DNA from: Sphingobacteriales bacterium 46-32
GTDB lineage: Bacteria; Bacteroidota; Bacteroidia; Chitinophagales; Chitinophagaceae
NCBI GenBank assembly: GCA_001898485.1
Contig: MKTY01000020.1
Span: 310,001-374,000 of the forward strand
DNA length: 64,000 nucleotides
Reading direction: 5' to 3'
Shown: piece after piece, positions 25,496 through 34,534 of the stretch
How positions within the stretch are numbered: position 1 is the first letter of the stretch
Layout: every line of letters starts with the position of its first letter
Made by a program: the position numbers and the translations under genes
The notes under the pieces: model-generated
Told to the model about the DNA's origin: nothing
Seen by the model: the letters and a program-made list of their open reading frames with translations, nothing else
Database searches by the model: none

Positions 25496-26425
25496 ATGTC
25501 AATCGAAGTCAAGAGCCTGCTGAAGCAATATGACGGGCAGAAAGCTGTCAATAACATTTCATTCCGCGTAAATAAGGGCGAGATTGTAGGTTTTCTGGGG
25601 CCTAATGGTGCCGGCAAATCAACAACCATGAAAATCCTGACAGGTTATCTGAATGCCACCAGTGGCGAAGCCTGGGTATGCGGTATTGATGTCAATAATC
25701 GCCCACTCGATGCCAAGAAAAAGATTGGCTACCTGCCAGAGCTCAATGCACTTTATTACGACATGTATGTTCGGGAATACCTGGGTTTTATTGCCGAAGT
25801 ACATGGGCTGGCCCAACGCAAACAGGCTGTGGAAAAAGCAATTGAAACGGTGGGACTAACACCTGAAGCCAACAAAAAAATTGGTCAGCTCTCCAAAGGT
25901 TATAAGCAACGCGTGGGACTGGCAGCCGCCCTGATCCATGACCCCGAAGTACTCATCCTCGATGAGCCGACCTCGGGTCTTGACCCCAACCAGATCATCG
26001 AAATACGCGAAGTGATACGCCGCCAGGGCCAGGAAAAAACTATCCTTTTTTCATCACATATACTACAGGAAGTAGAAGCCATCTGCGACCGCGTCATCAT
26101 TATCAACAAAGGGCAACTGGTAGCAGACGATACTTTACAGGGCTTAAAGAACAGCCAGGCAGGAATTGAAGTGGTGATCGTTCAGTTTAAAGAGACCGTA
26201 GATACTGATACCCTTGCCCAGCTACGGCCCGTTGAAAATATAGAGCCCGTGCTTATTCCTTCAGGCAGCCAGTTTAGAATAGAAACCACTGAATCGGAAG
26301 CTATCCGCAAGCAATTATTCGCACTGGCTGTAGAAAAAGGCTTTAATATCATATCACTGCAGAGCGAAAGCAATAAGCTGGAAGATGTGTTCAGACAACT
26401 AACCGGCAATACCGCTGACCGGTAA
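25496..26425 (+). CDS. gldA: ABC transporter ATP-binding protein, GldA type
   Basis: 309 residues. Walker A is GPNGAGKS (35-42), the signature motif is LSKGYKQR (132-139), Walker B is LILDEPTSGLDP (153-164), and the H-loop is in FSSHILQEVEAICDR. A ~85-residue C-terminal extension is typical of GldA, the ATPase of the GldAFG transporter needed for gliding in Flavobacterium. Unlike canonical operons, gldF and gldG are not next to it. The name is a family call; motility cannot be inferred from this gene alone. Confidence 0.85.
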   Translation: MSIEVKSLLKQYDGQKAVNNISFRVNKGEIVGFLGPNGAGKSTTMKILTGYLNATSGEAWVCGIDVNNRPLDAKKKIGYLPELNALYYDMYVREYLGFIAEVHGLAQRKQAVEKAIETVGLTPEANKKIGQLSKGYKQRVGLAAALIHDPEVLILDEPTSGLDPNQIIEIREVIRRQGQEKTILFSSHILQEVEAICDRVIIINKGQLVADDTLQGLKNSQAGIEVVIVQFKETVDTDTLAQLRPVENIEPVLIPSGSQFRIETTESEAIRKQLFALAVEKGFNIISLQSESNKLEDVFRQLTGNTADR

Positions 26426-26488
26426 TCATAGCGCATCACACACAATTGTTAGTTAACCAAAACCTGTATTAACATATAGACTGGCAGG

Positions 26489-26518
26489 GTTGTATCCAGC
26501 ACACTATTGTTATATTTG
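26489..26518 (+). promoter_or_regulatory. eno promoter (TTG-N18-TATATTTG)
   Basis: TTG at 26490-26492 and TATATTTG at 26511-26518 fit the Bacteroidota consensus. The predicted start lies about 25 nt before the eno ATG. Confidence 0.65.
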
Positions 26519-26544
26519 CTCTATAAAATAAAATCAACCAATAA

Positions 26545-27837
<1,293 letters not shown>

Positions 27838-27843
27838 GATACC

Positions 27844-27880
27844 GGGTGGTTTACCCGAGCGGTAAACCACCCTTCTTTAA
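27844..27880 (+). terminator. Hairpin terminator after eno
   Basis: Perfect 12-bp stem GGGTGGTTTACC (27844-27855) / GGTAAACCACCC (27861-27872), then TTCTTT. The weak T-tract and the next gene starting at 27892 suggest partial read-through. Confidence 0.75.
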
Positions 27881-27891
27881 AACTATCCGTC

Positions 27892-28206
27892 TTGAAACTC
27901 CTGCAACACATCCCCTCGTGGGTCAAAAACAAGTACTTCATAGCCATAGCAGCTTTTGCTGTTATCATGCTTTTTTTTGATAAAAATGATGTGTTTACCA
28001 AGTCAGCCCGTAATCGCCAGCTCCGTGAGCTGGAAGAAAGCAAAGCATTCTATACCAAAGAGATAGAAGAAGAACGCACCATCCTTGAGCAACTAAAGTC
28101 CAATCCCGCAGCCCTGGAGCAATATGCCCGGGAAAAACACCTGATGAAAAGGGACAATGAAGACCTGTTTCTGATACCGGAAAACCCCGTAAACGAGAAT
28201 AATTGA
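27892..28206 (+). CDS. Septum formation initiator family protein (FtsB/DivIC-like)
   Basis: 104 residues from a TTG start (no ATG is available in frame before the membrane helix). One N-terminal membrane helix (YFIAIAAFAVIMLFF) is followed by a periplasmic coiled coil (RQLRELEESKAFYTKEIEEE) and the family-typical LEQYAREKHLMKRDNEDLFLI block. FtsB/DivIC bridges FtsL and FtsQ in the divisome. The eno-ftsB neighbourhood is common in bacteria and supports the assignment. Confidence 0.88.
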   Translation: MKLLQHIPSWVKNKYFIAIAAFAVIMLFFDKNDVFTKSARNRQLRELEESKAFYTKEIEEERTILEQLKSNPAALEQYAREKHLMKRDNEDLFLIPENPVNENN

Positions 28207-28298
28207 GGCGATTGGCACAATAACGCCGCTTTATACCCGTTTTTATACCGGACTTTACTTAATTGGACACTGATTTTTAGGACATTAATGGTTTGCCC

Positions 28299-28529
28299 AT
28301 GACAAATTTTACTCCGGAGGAGCTTATACAGTATTTGTATAAGGAATCCTCGCCTGCGCAAGCGGCTGCTATCGAAAAGGCGTTGCTGAGAGACTGGACA
28401 TTGCGGGAAAAGTTCGAAGTGCTCAAAGCTTCTCATCACCGGTTGGATGCAATCACTCAATCGCCCCGTACCGAAGTTATCCTGAATGTACTGAACTACG
28501 CCCGCGAAAACTCAGTTGAGACCGTTTAA
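28299..28529 (+). CDS. Small conserved-looking protein, 76 residues
   Basis: It opens MTNFTPEELIQYLYKESSPAQ and is all-helical and soluble. The FTPEELIQYLYxE opening followed by WTLREKFEVLKASHHRLD resembles the cytoplasmic N-terminal part of Bacteroidota anti-sigma factors, but there is no membrane helix and no sigma gene nearby. It could be a free-standing anti-sigma-like module. A perfect terminator follows. Confidence 0.65.
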   Translation: MTNFTPEELIQYLYKESSPAQAAAIEKALLRDWTLREKFEVLKASHHRLDAITQSPRTEVILNVLNYARENSVETV

Positions 28530-28556
28530 CTAACACAGGCCTGATTACAACTTTTT

Positions 28557-28594
28557 ATCCCGTAGTACTCCGGTACTACGGGATATTTTATTTT
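28557..28594 (+). terminator. Terminator after the 76-residue protein gene
   Basis: Perfect 12-bp stem ATCCCGTAGTAC (28557-28568) / GTACTACGGGAT (28573-28584), then ATTTTATTTT. Confidence 0.85.
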
Positions 28595-28632
28595 AAGCCG
28601 CTTAATTTCGCGACAGCTTATATTTCTTTTTT

Positions 28633-29283
28633 ATGACCCGGCAGCAACGTTATCACTTTGTAATCGATTATTTCCAGCAACACAGCCCCAATGCAGAAAC
28701 AGAGCTAATCTATGACTCTCCTTATCAGCTACTGGTGGCCGTGATCCTTTCTGCCCAGTGTACCGATAAACGTGTAAACCTGACCACACCTGCCATCTTT
28801 GAACAATACCCCGATGTATATGCATTGAGCCATGCCAGCTTTGATGAACTCTTTCCCCTGGTGCGCAGCATCTCTTACCCCAACAATAAAACAAAACATC
28901 TGATAGGGATGGCGCAAAAAGTGACCAGCGATTTTGAAGGGCAAATACCCATGACCGTAGATGAACTGGTACAACTGCCGGGCGTGGGCCGTAAAACTGC
29001 CAACGTAATAACTTCGGTCATAGATGGCCAGCCCAATATGGCCGTAGATACACATGTATTTCGGGTAAGCAAACGGCTGGGGCTGGTGCCTCAGAGTGCC
29101 TCTACCCCACTGGCGGTAGAAAAAGAATTACTTAAACATATTCCACGCGAGCTGGTACATAAAGCGCACCACTGGCTTATTCTGCATGGCCGCTATACCT
29201 GCCTGGCACGTAATCCCCAGTGTGAGCAGTGTGGGCTGCGGGAGGTATGCTTCTATTTTAAGAAGGTGGAAGGTAAAAGGTAG
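28633..29283 (+). CDS. nth: Endonuclease III
   Basis: 216-residue base-excision DNA glycosylase/AP lyase for oxidised pyrimidines. The helix-hairpin-helix LPGVGRKTANV contains catalytic Lys121, Asp139 lies in AVDTHVFRVSKRLG, and the [4Fe-4S] loop has Cys190, 197, 200 and 206 (C-X6-C-X2-C-X5-C). The last residues, KVEGKR, and the TAG stop are encoded by the first units of the neighbouring A-type repeat, so the repeat reaches into the coding end. Confidence 0.97.
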   Translation: MTRQQRYHFVIDYFQQHSPNAETELIYDSPYQLLVAVILSAQCTDKRVNLTTPAIFEQYPDVYALSHASFDELFPLVRSISYPNNKTKHLIGMAQKVTSDFEGQIPMTVDELVQLPGVGRKTANVITSVIDGQPNMAVDTHVFRVSKRLGLVPQSASTPLAVEKELLKHIPRELVHKAHHWLILHGRYTCLARNPQCEQCGLREVCFYFKKVEGKR

Positions 29284-29328
29284 AGGGCAAAAGGCATACT
29301 CATTACCTTCTACCCTCTACCTTTTACC
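29260..29328. repeat. Modular repeat locus R5: inverted A-module arms at a convergent junction
   Basis: The 7-mer AAGGTAA/AAGGTAG units (29262-29299), which include the last codons of nth, face complementary CTTCTACC/CTTTTACC units (29305-29328). A 52-bp perfect palindrome follows directly. It lies between nth (+) and the M16 peptidase gene (-). Confidence 0.88.
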
Positions 29329-29380
29329 TGTTCTTATAAAGACAAATGCGCCTTAAGGCGCATTTGTCTTTATAAGAACA
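29329..29380. terminator. Perfect 52-bp palindrome (26-bp arms, no spacer), probable bidirectional terminator
   Basis: The left half runs tgttcttataaagac... to cctt, and the right half is its exact reverse complement, aagg... to ...ataagaaca. The centre is ccttaagg. It lies 13 bp before the stop of the M16 peptidase gene and 46 bp after nth. Such a long perfect palindrome would form a very stable hairpin in either transcript. Confidence 0.85.
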
Positions 29381-29392
29381 ATCTTTCCTTTC

Positions 29393-32248
29393 TTAAAACG
29401 CTTTCTTCTCAACCGGATTTCCGTCTGCATCGAGGAAAATGATCTCGTATCCGAGTTTTTGCAGACCGGGCAGGATCTTTTCTTTGTCACCTACCAGCAG
29501 GATATTCATTTTATTGGCATTGACCCATTTTTTGGCCAGTGCATCAATCTCTGCTTTGCTGATGCCTGCTACGATTTTGTTTTGCTGATCTACATAATCG
29601 CCTGGCAGGTCATAATCGAGGATATTGCCAATAAAACCGGCTTTCTGGAAACCTGTTTCATAACGCAGCGCATCACGCTGACCAATGGCGCTTTTCAGGA
29701 AGCTCAGTTCTTCTTCTGTAATACCACCCTCACTATAATTTTTCAGCTCCTTCATCACTTCAATCAAAGCGCTGTCTGTAGCATTGGCGCGTATACCGGC
29801 ACTGAATTCAAAATCGCCGGTTTGTTTACCGCCTGTAAATCCACTGCGTGCTCCATATGTCCAGCCTTTGTCTTCGCGAAGATTGAGGTTAAGACGGCTG
29901 TTGAATGCACCGCCCAGGGCATAGTTCATCAGACCAGTACGATAGTATTCGCCAGTGGCATCATACTTAAGACCGGTTACATAACCTACGCGGAACTCAG
30001 TCTGAGCAGACTTGGGAACATCCACCAGGTAAATCTTTGTTTTTTCAACAACCGGTGCGGCAGGTACAGCAGGGATGGTCACCTTTTTATTGGGGAGGTT
30101 GTTGAGGAAAGACAGTTTAGGCAGAATTTCATTTTCAGAAATATCACCTACCACTACCACCTCAGTACCCTGAGAAGTCATGTAATTGTCGTAGTACGAC
30201 TGAATATCGGCCAGTGTAAATGACTTAACGGTTTCTTCGTTTCCATCTTCTGACACACCCAAAATATGATTTTTGCCATAATTAAGCTTGGCAAAAACAT
30301 CGCTGGCAACAGCAGCCGGCTGCGTTTTAGCCACTTTGAAGCTCTCCATGGTCTGCTTCATAAAGCGGTTAAAGGCATCCTGTGTAAACTTGGGACGGAA
30401 CATTCTTTCTTCGAGCAGGCGCAGTGTTGCATCCAGGTTTTTCTTCTGGCTTTGTACCTGAAAAGTGATGTCTTCCATACCGCTGAATACGCTTACTGAG
30501 CTGCCCAGCTTCTGCAACTCACGGCTCATCTGCTCAGCTGTATAGTTTTTGGTATCATCATTCATCATAGTTGTAAAGAATGATGCCAGGCCAGCTTTTG
30601 ACAGATCGTTGGTATTAAGCAGATGTCCGCCGGGTATTTTGATAGAAAGTGTAACAGTAGGCACTTCGGCATTTTCTGCACCAATAATCTTTACACCATT
30701 GGCCCAGTCTTTTTTCCAGAAGGCAGGCACTTTCACCGTGGGATTGGGGCCATTGGGCGGCATTTTGCTACGGTCAAAGTTGTCTTTTGCCTTGGTATAT
30801 TTCAATCCTTCATAGCCATAATGAGGGGGCTGATAATTGCTCTGATCAACCGTAAAATTGTCGTTGCCAACCAGCATTTTGCTGTCCTGATTTTTGGGCA
30901 GCACACTTACTGTAACAGGGTGTTTGAATTTGATATACTGGTTATAAACCCGCATCACATCCTCTTTGGTCACAGACTGATATTGTTTGAGCAGCTGGCC
31001 AATCATGTTGGGGTTGCCGGTGAATGTCTGGAATGCTGCCAGTTGCGATACCTTGCCGGATACGCTTTGCAGGCCATTGATCAGTTGTGATTCATATCCA
31101 CCTTTGAATTTAGCGATATCATCATCCGTTACACCACGCGCTTCAAAGCTGTCGAGTGCATTTTCGAGCAGGTGATACATGCTGGCGAGCGATTTGCCGG
31201 GATAGGGAATGACCTGGAAGGTGAAGGAGCCAGCCAACTCATTCAAACCGCTGAAACAGCTGGCCTGAAGTGCCAGTTGTTTTTTTGTCAGCTGCTGATA
31301 CAGAACAGAGTTATTGCCCTGGCCAAGCACCTGAGCGAGGCAGGCCAGTGCAGCCATGTCCTTATGATAGTTGGGTACGGTAGCATATGAACGGATCATC
31401 AGGGGCAGACGCGCATAGTTGTCGGTATAAGACACAAAGCGGTGCTTATTGATCTCTGGCACCATGGGGGCCATATTTTCTACTTTGGGCCCGGCAGGGA
31501 TTGGGCCAAAATACTTGCCAACCATTTTCAGCACTTCCTGGGGGTTTACATCTCCACCGATGGTAAGGGTCGCATTGTTGGGACCATACCAGCGAAGGAA
31601 AAAGTTTTTCAGGTCGTTTACACCTACACGGTTCAGGTCTTCGATGTATCCAATGGTCAGCCAGCTATAAGGGTGGCCGTAAGGATACATTGTTTTAGAC
31701 AACAGCTCGCCGGCAAGGCCATAAGGCACATTATCTACACGCTGACCCCGTTCGTTCTTTACCGTTTCGCGCTGAATCTCGAATTTCTGTTGTGTTACGG
31801 CATCGAGCAGAAAGCCCATACGGTCGGCTTCGAGCCAGAGCATTTTTTCCAGCTGATTGCTGGGTACAGTTTCAAAATAGTTGGTGCGGTCGAGGTTGGT
31901 AGTACCGTTGAGTGTACCGCCGGCTTCTGTTACTATTTTGAAATGCTGCTCATCACCTACGTTGTCGCTACCCTGAAACATCATGTGCTCAAAGAAGTGG
32001 GCGAAACCGGACTTGCCGATCTCTTCGCGGGCCGAGCCTACGTGATAGGTAACATCTACATGCACCACCGGATCACTATGATCCTCATGGATAATGACGG
32101 TGAGGCCATTGGGGAAAACATATTTTTCGTAAGGAATCACCAGTTCATCTCCCTGGCGGGTCACTTTCTCAACCAGCTTTGCCTGCGAGAAGGCAGTTGA
32201 GCCGGCAAGCAAGGCCAGGGCGCCTAGCAAAAAGACTTTTTTTCTCAT
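29393..32248 (-). CDS. M16 family zinc metallopeptidase (two-subunit-fused, secreted)
   Basis: 951 residues. The signal peptide KVFLLGALALLAGSTAFSQ targets the periplasm. The first M16 repeat has the inverted zinc motif HFFEH (84-88) with a downstream Glu in the ETVKNERGQRVDN region. The second half carries a second pair of M16 domains (IKIPGGHLLNTNDLSKAGLA) without the HXXEH motif, as usual in pitrilysin-like enzymes. It probably degrades peptides in the periplasm. It stands alone, and its 3' end faces nth across the repeat and palindrome. Confidence 0.95.
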   Translation of the reverse strand: MRKKVFLLGALALLAGSTAFSQAKLVEKVTRQGDELVIPYEKYVFPNGLTVIIHEDHSDPVVHVDVTYHVGSAREEIGKSGFAHFFEHMMFQGSDNVGDEQHFKIVTEAGGTLNGTTNLDRTNYFETVPSNQLEKMLWLEADRMGFLLDAVTQQKFEIQRETVKNERGQRVDNVPYGLAGELLSKTMYPYGHPYSWLTIGYIEDLNRVGVNDLKNFFLRWYGPNNATLTIGGDVNPQEVLKMVGKYFGPIPAGPKVENMAPMVPEINKHRFVSYTDNYARLPLMIRSYATVPNYHKDMAALACLAQVLGQGNNSVLYQQLTKKQLALQASCFSGLNELAGSFTFQVIPYPGKSLASMYHLLENALDSFEARGVTDDDIAKFKGGYESQLINGLQSVSGKVSQLAAFQTFTGNPNMIGQLLKQYQSVTKEDVMRVYNQYIKFKHPVTVSVLPKNQDSKMLVGNDNFTVDQSNYQPPHYGYEGLKYTKAKDNFDRSKMPPNGPNPTVKVPAFWKKDWANGVKIIGAENAEVPTVTLSIKIPGGHLLNTNDLSKAGLASFFTTMMNDDTKNYTAEQMSRELQKLGSSVSVFSGMEDITFQVQSQKKNLDATLRLLEERMFRPKFTQDAFNRFMKQTMESFKVAKTQPAAVASDVFAKLNYGKNHILGVSEDGNEETVKSFTLADIQSYYDNYMTSQGTEVVVVGDISENEILPKLSFLNNLPNKKVTIPAVPAAPVVEKTKIYLVDVPKSAQTEFRVGYVTGLKYDATGEYYRTGLMNYALGGAFNSRLNLNLREDKGWTYGARSGFTGGKQTGDFEFSAGIRANATDSALIEVMKELKNYSEGGITEEELSFLKSAIGQRDALRYETGFQKAGFIGNILDYDLPGDYVDQQNKIVAGISKAEIDALAKKWVNANKMNILLVGDKEKILPGLQKLGYEIIFLDADGNPVEKKAF

Positions 32249-32426
32249 AAAGGATTGTTTTTGGAGAGGTCAGCAAAGTAAGGAAAAGACAGCTTTTTAC
32301 GACACCATTTATCAATTAAAAGACGGTTTTCTCCGGTTATTTTACCGGTTGTGGAGCAGTGACGGCAAATCGGTAAACAGCCCTCTTAAAACCGGTGAAT
32401 GAAAGGGCAGATAACCAGCGGTCTTA

Positions 32427-32434
32427 TAACTTTG
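32427..32434 (+). promoter_or_regulatory. -7 box (TAACTTTG) for the AIM24-like gene
   Basis: TAnnTTTG match 16 nt before the ATG at 32451; no -33 TTG at standard spacing. Confidence 0.4.
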
Positions 32435-32450
32435 GGTAAAATTTTATGCT

Positions 32451-33248
32451 ATGGCATTGCGTGTAAACCATGATATTGACTATAAGATTTACGGGGAAGA
32501 ATTGCAGTTTGTAGAAATCGAACTGGATCCTTCCGAAACGGCTATCGCCGAAAGCGGCGCCATGATGATGATGGATGACGGCATTCAGATGCAAACCATT
32601 TTTGGCGACGGCTCCTCACAGCAGCCTACCGGCCTCCTGGGCAAACTGATGAGCGCCGGCAAGCGGGTGCTCACAGGTGAAAGCCTTTTTATGACCACTT
32701 TTACCAACGTGGCACAGGGCAAGAAAAAGGTAAGTTTTGCCGCTCCTTATACCGGCAAGATCATACCTATTGACCTGCAGCAACTGGGCGGCACTATCAT
32801 TGCCCAGAAGGACGCTTTTCTCTGTGCAGCCAAAGGCGTAAGCGTGGGAATCCATTTTCAGCGACGCCTGGGCACCGGCATCTTTGGCGGCGAAGGTTTC
32901 ATCATGGAAAAGCTGGAAGGCGATGGCCTTGCCTTCATGCACGCCGGTGGCTACGTTATCGAAAAACAGTTACAGCCGGGTGAGGTACTGAAAGTTGATA
33001 CCGGCTGTATTGTAGCCTATACGCCAACCGTTGACTTTGACATTGAGTTTGTACGTGGTGTAAAAAACTGGATGTTTGGCGGTGAGGGACTCTTCTTTGC
33101 CCGCCTGCAGGGTCCCGGCCATGTATGGCTTCAATCGCTCCCCATCAGCCGCCTGGCAGGCCGCATCATGGCCTATGGCACTTACAATAGAAAAGAAGAG
33201 GGAAGTATCCTGGGTGGCCTGGGCAATATTTTTGATGGCCGCGAATAA
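32451..33248 (+). CDS. TIGR00266 / AIM24-family protein
   Basis: 265 residues with no signal peptide or membrane helix. Tandem beta-roll halves are typical of the family: VEIELDPSETAIAESGAMMMMD at the start, GEGFIMEKLEGDGLAFMHAGG in the middle, and the C-terminal GLFFARLQGPGHVWLQSLPISRLAGRI. The family is widespread; the yeast relative AIM24 acts in mitochondrial architecture, and the bacterial role is not established. It is monocistronic, with the inverted repeat R6 downstream. Confidence 0.92.
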   Translation: MALRVNHDIDYKIYGEELQFVEIELDPSETAIAESGAMMMMDDGIQMQTIFGDGSSQQPTGLLGKLMSAGKRVLTGESLFMTTFTNVAQGKKKVSFAAPYTGKIIPIDLQQLGGTIIAQKDAFLCAAKGVSVGIHFQRRLGTGIFGGEGFIMEKLEGDGLAFMHAGGYVIEKQLQPGEVLKVDTGCIVAYTPTVDFDIEFVRGVKNWMFGGEGLFFARLQGPGHVWLQSLPISRLAGRIMAYGTYNRKEEGSILGGLGNIFDGRE

Positions 33249-33273
33249 TTTTTAATCACAGATATACAGTATT

Positions 33274-33366
33274 AAGTTCTAAGTAATAAGTTTTAAGTAG
33301 TTGCAAAAGACCGGAACTTTTCCTTTTACCTAAAACTTATCACTTAAAACTTATTACTTAGAACTT
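33274..33366. repeat. Modular repeat locus R6: perfect 25-bp inverted B-module arms at a convergent junction
   Basis: The left arm (33274-33298) consists of 7-mer AAGTTYT/AAGTAAT units. The right arm (33342-33366) is its exact reverse complement. The 43-nt spacer includes a short A-module scrap (tccttttacc). It lies between the AIM24-like (+) and polysaccharide deacetylase (-) genes and would act as a hairpin in both transcripts. Confidence 0.92.
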
Positions 33367-33388
33367 ATAACTTTCTTAAAAAACAGAG

Positions 33389-34384
33389 CTACCACCCTGT
33401 TTTTTCTTTTGTTTTCTGCGTATCACGGTTAATACTGTCGGGCAGTACATCTGCCGGCAGCGTATCATACCGGCGTCCCTGGTTCGTATCTGTGGTAGTA
33501 GAAACAGCCTGTATGGGTTTATCGCTGACAGAAAGGGATTTACGCGCTGCTATGGCCGGATAGGCAGATACCAGCGATAACTCATAATCATCTCTGGCTT
33601 TCAGTTTCTGGATAAATGTGCGCAACTGAGCCGAATCTTCGGCCCGGCGGTATACCTGGTCATGCGCCAGCAATACCAGATTGTCCGGAATGCGGGTTTT
33701 GCCTTTGCTAAAGAGGCTATCGACCTGCTTCAGCAACTCATCGGCTGTGCTTTTGACCTGGTAGGTAACAGGATTATAATGCCACTCCAGATCCCATCCC
33801 AACACAATGAAACCCGCTTTCTGCAGCGAATCCATTGCCAGCGCGCTTTTACGGATATCGGTAAACTGGATGCTGTCGATACGCCAGCTATTGCGGCCCG
33901 GCGCCCGCACAATCGATGTTTGCGGTAATAACTTCTCCTGGGTACGCTTCATATCATCGACCACCGTACCGGGATTGGTGTAGAATTTATCATAACGATT
34001 ATGCGCATGGGTATAGCTATGATTACAGATTTCGATATTTCGGGCAGTACGCAGGCTATCCCAAAGCTGGGCCTGGGCCTTACTGGCAAACACATGTTCG
34101 CCTACAATAAAGAAACTGACGGGCACATCTTCCTGTTGCACAATATCCAGCACATTGCGGGTACCATGGTTGGGGCCATCGTCGAATGTGAGATAGATCT
34201 TCTTTTTCTTCGAAACCGGTTTGGGTTTTGCAGGTGGCGGAGCAGCAGTATACTGCCGTGCTTCGGCCAGTTGGTGTTTTTTAACTTCAGGACTGGGGGC
34301 TGCCGGCTGGTTGCAGGCGGCAAGTACCAGCAGCATTGCTGGCAGCAGGAGGGCCAGGGGCCCCGATAATCTGGGGGAAAGCAT
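33389..34384 (-). CDS. Polysaccharide deacetylase family lipoprotein (NodB domain)
   Basis: 331 residues. The lipobox is LVLAAC (Cys24), followed by a Pro/Lys-rich linker (about 45-62). The NodB domain has the metal motif TFDDGPNHGT (Asp68, Asp69) and NHSYTHAH (His122, His126), plus RAPGRNSWRID near 160. Family members remove N- or O-acetyl groups from peptidoglycan, chitin or other polysaccharides. As a lipoprotein it would act in the periplasm or on the surface. The C-terminal tail is unordered. Confidence 0.9.
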   Translation of the reverse strand: MLSPRLSGPLALLLPAMLLVLAACNQPAAPSPEVKKHQLAEARQYTAAPPPAKPKPVSKKKKIYLTFDDGPNHGTRNVLDIVQQEDVPVSFFIVGEHVFASKAQAQLWDSLRTARNIEICNHSYTHAHNRYDKFYTNPGTVVDDMKRTQEKLLPQTSIVRAPGRNSWRIDSIQFTDIRKSALAMDSLQKAGFIVLGWDLEWHYNPVTYQVKSTADELLKQVDSLFSKGKTRIPDNLVLLAHDQVYRRAEDSAQLRTFIQKLKARDDYELSLVSAYPAIAARKSLSVSDKPIQAVSTTTDTNQGRRYDTLPADVLPDSINRDTQKTKEKTGW

Positions 34385-34509
34385 GGTAGGCGGTGGTTAA
34401 AATACCGCTATGAAACTACATCACGCATATACTGTTTTGCAAATCTGGCTGGTTAAAGATTTTATAAAAGCAGCAGCAAATCCAATCCCTGTAGTAGGCG
34501 AAACTATCC

Positions 34510-34517
34510 TAATTTTG
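34510..34517 (+). promoter_or_regulatory. -7 box (TAATTTTG) for korA
   Basis: TAnnTTTG match 17 nt before the ATG; no clear -33. Confidence 0.4.
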
Positions 34518-34534
34518 CGGAACAATTTTTTAGC

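Noticed and set aside
29459-32200. Two plus-strand frames of about 250 codons opposite the M16 peptidase
   Set aside because: Shadow frames; the minus-strand peptidase has its signal peptide, HFFEH motif and full length.
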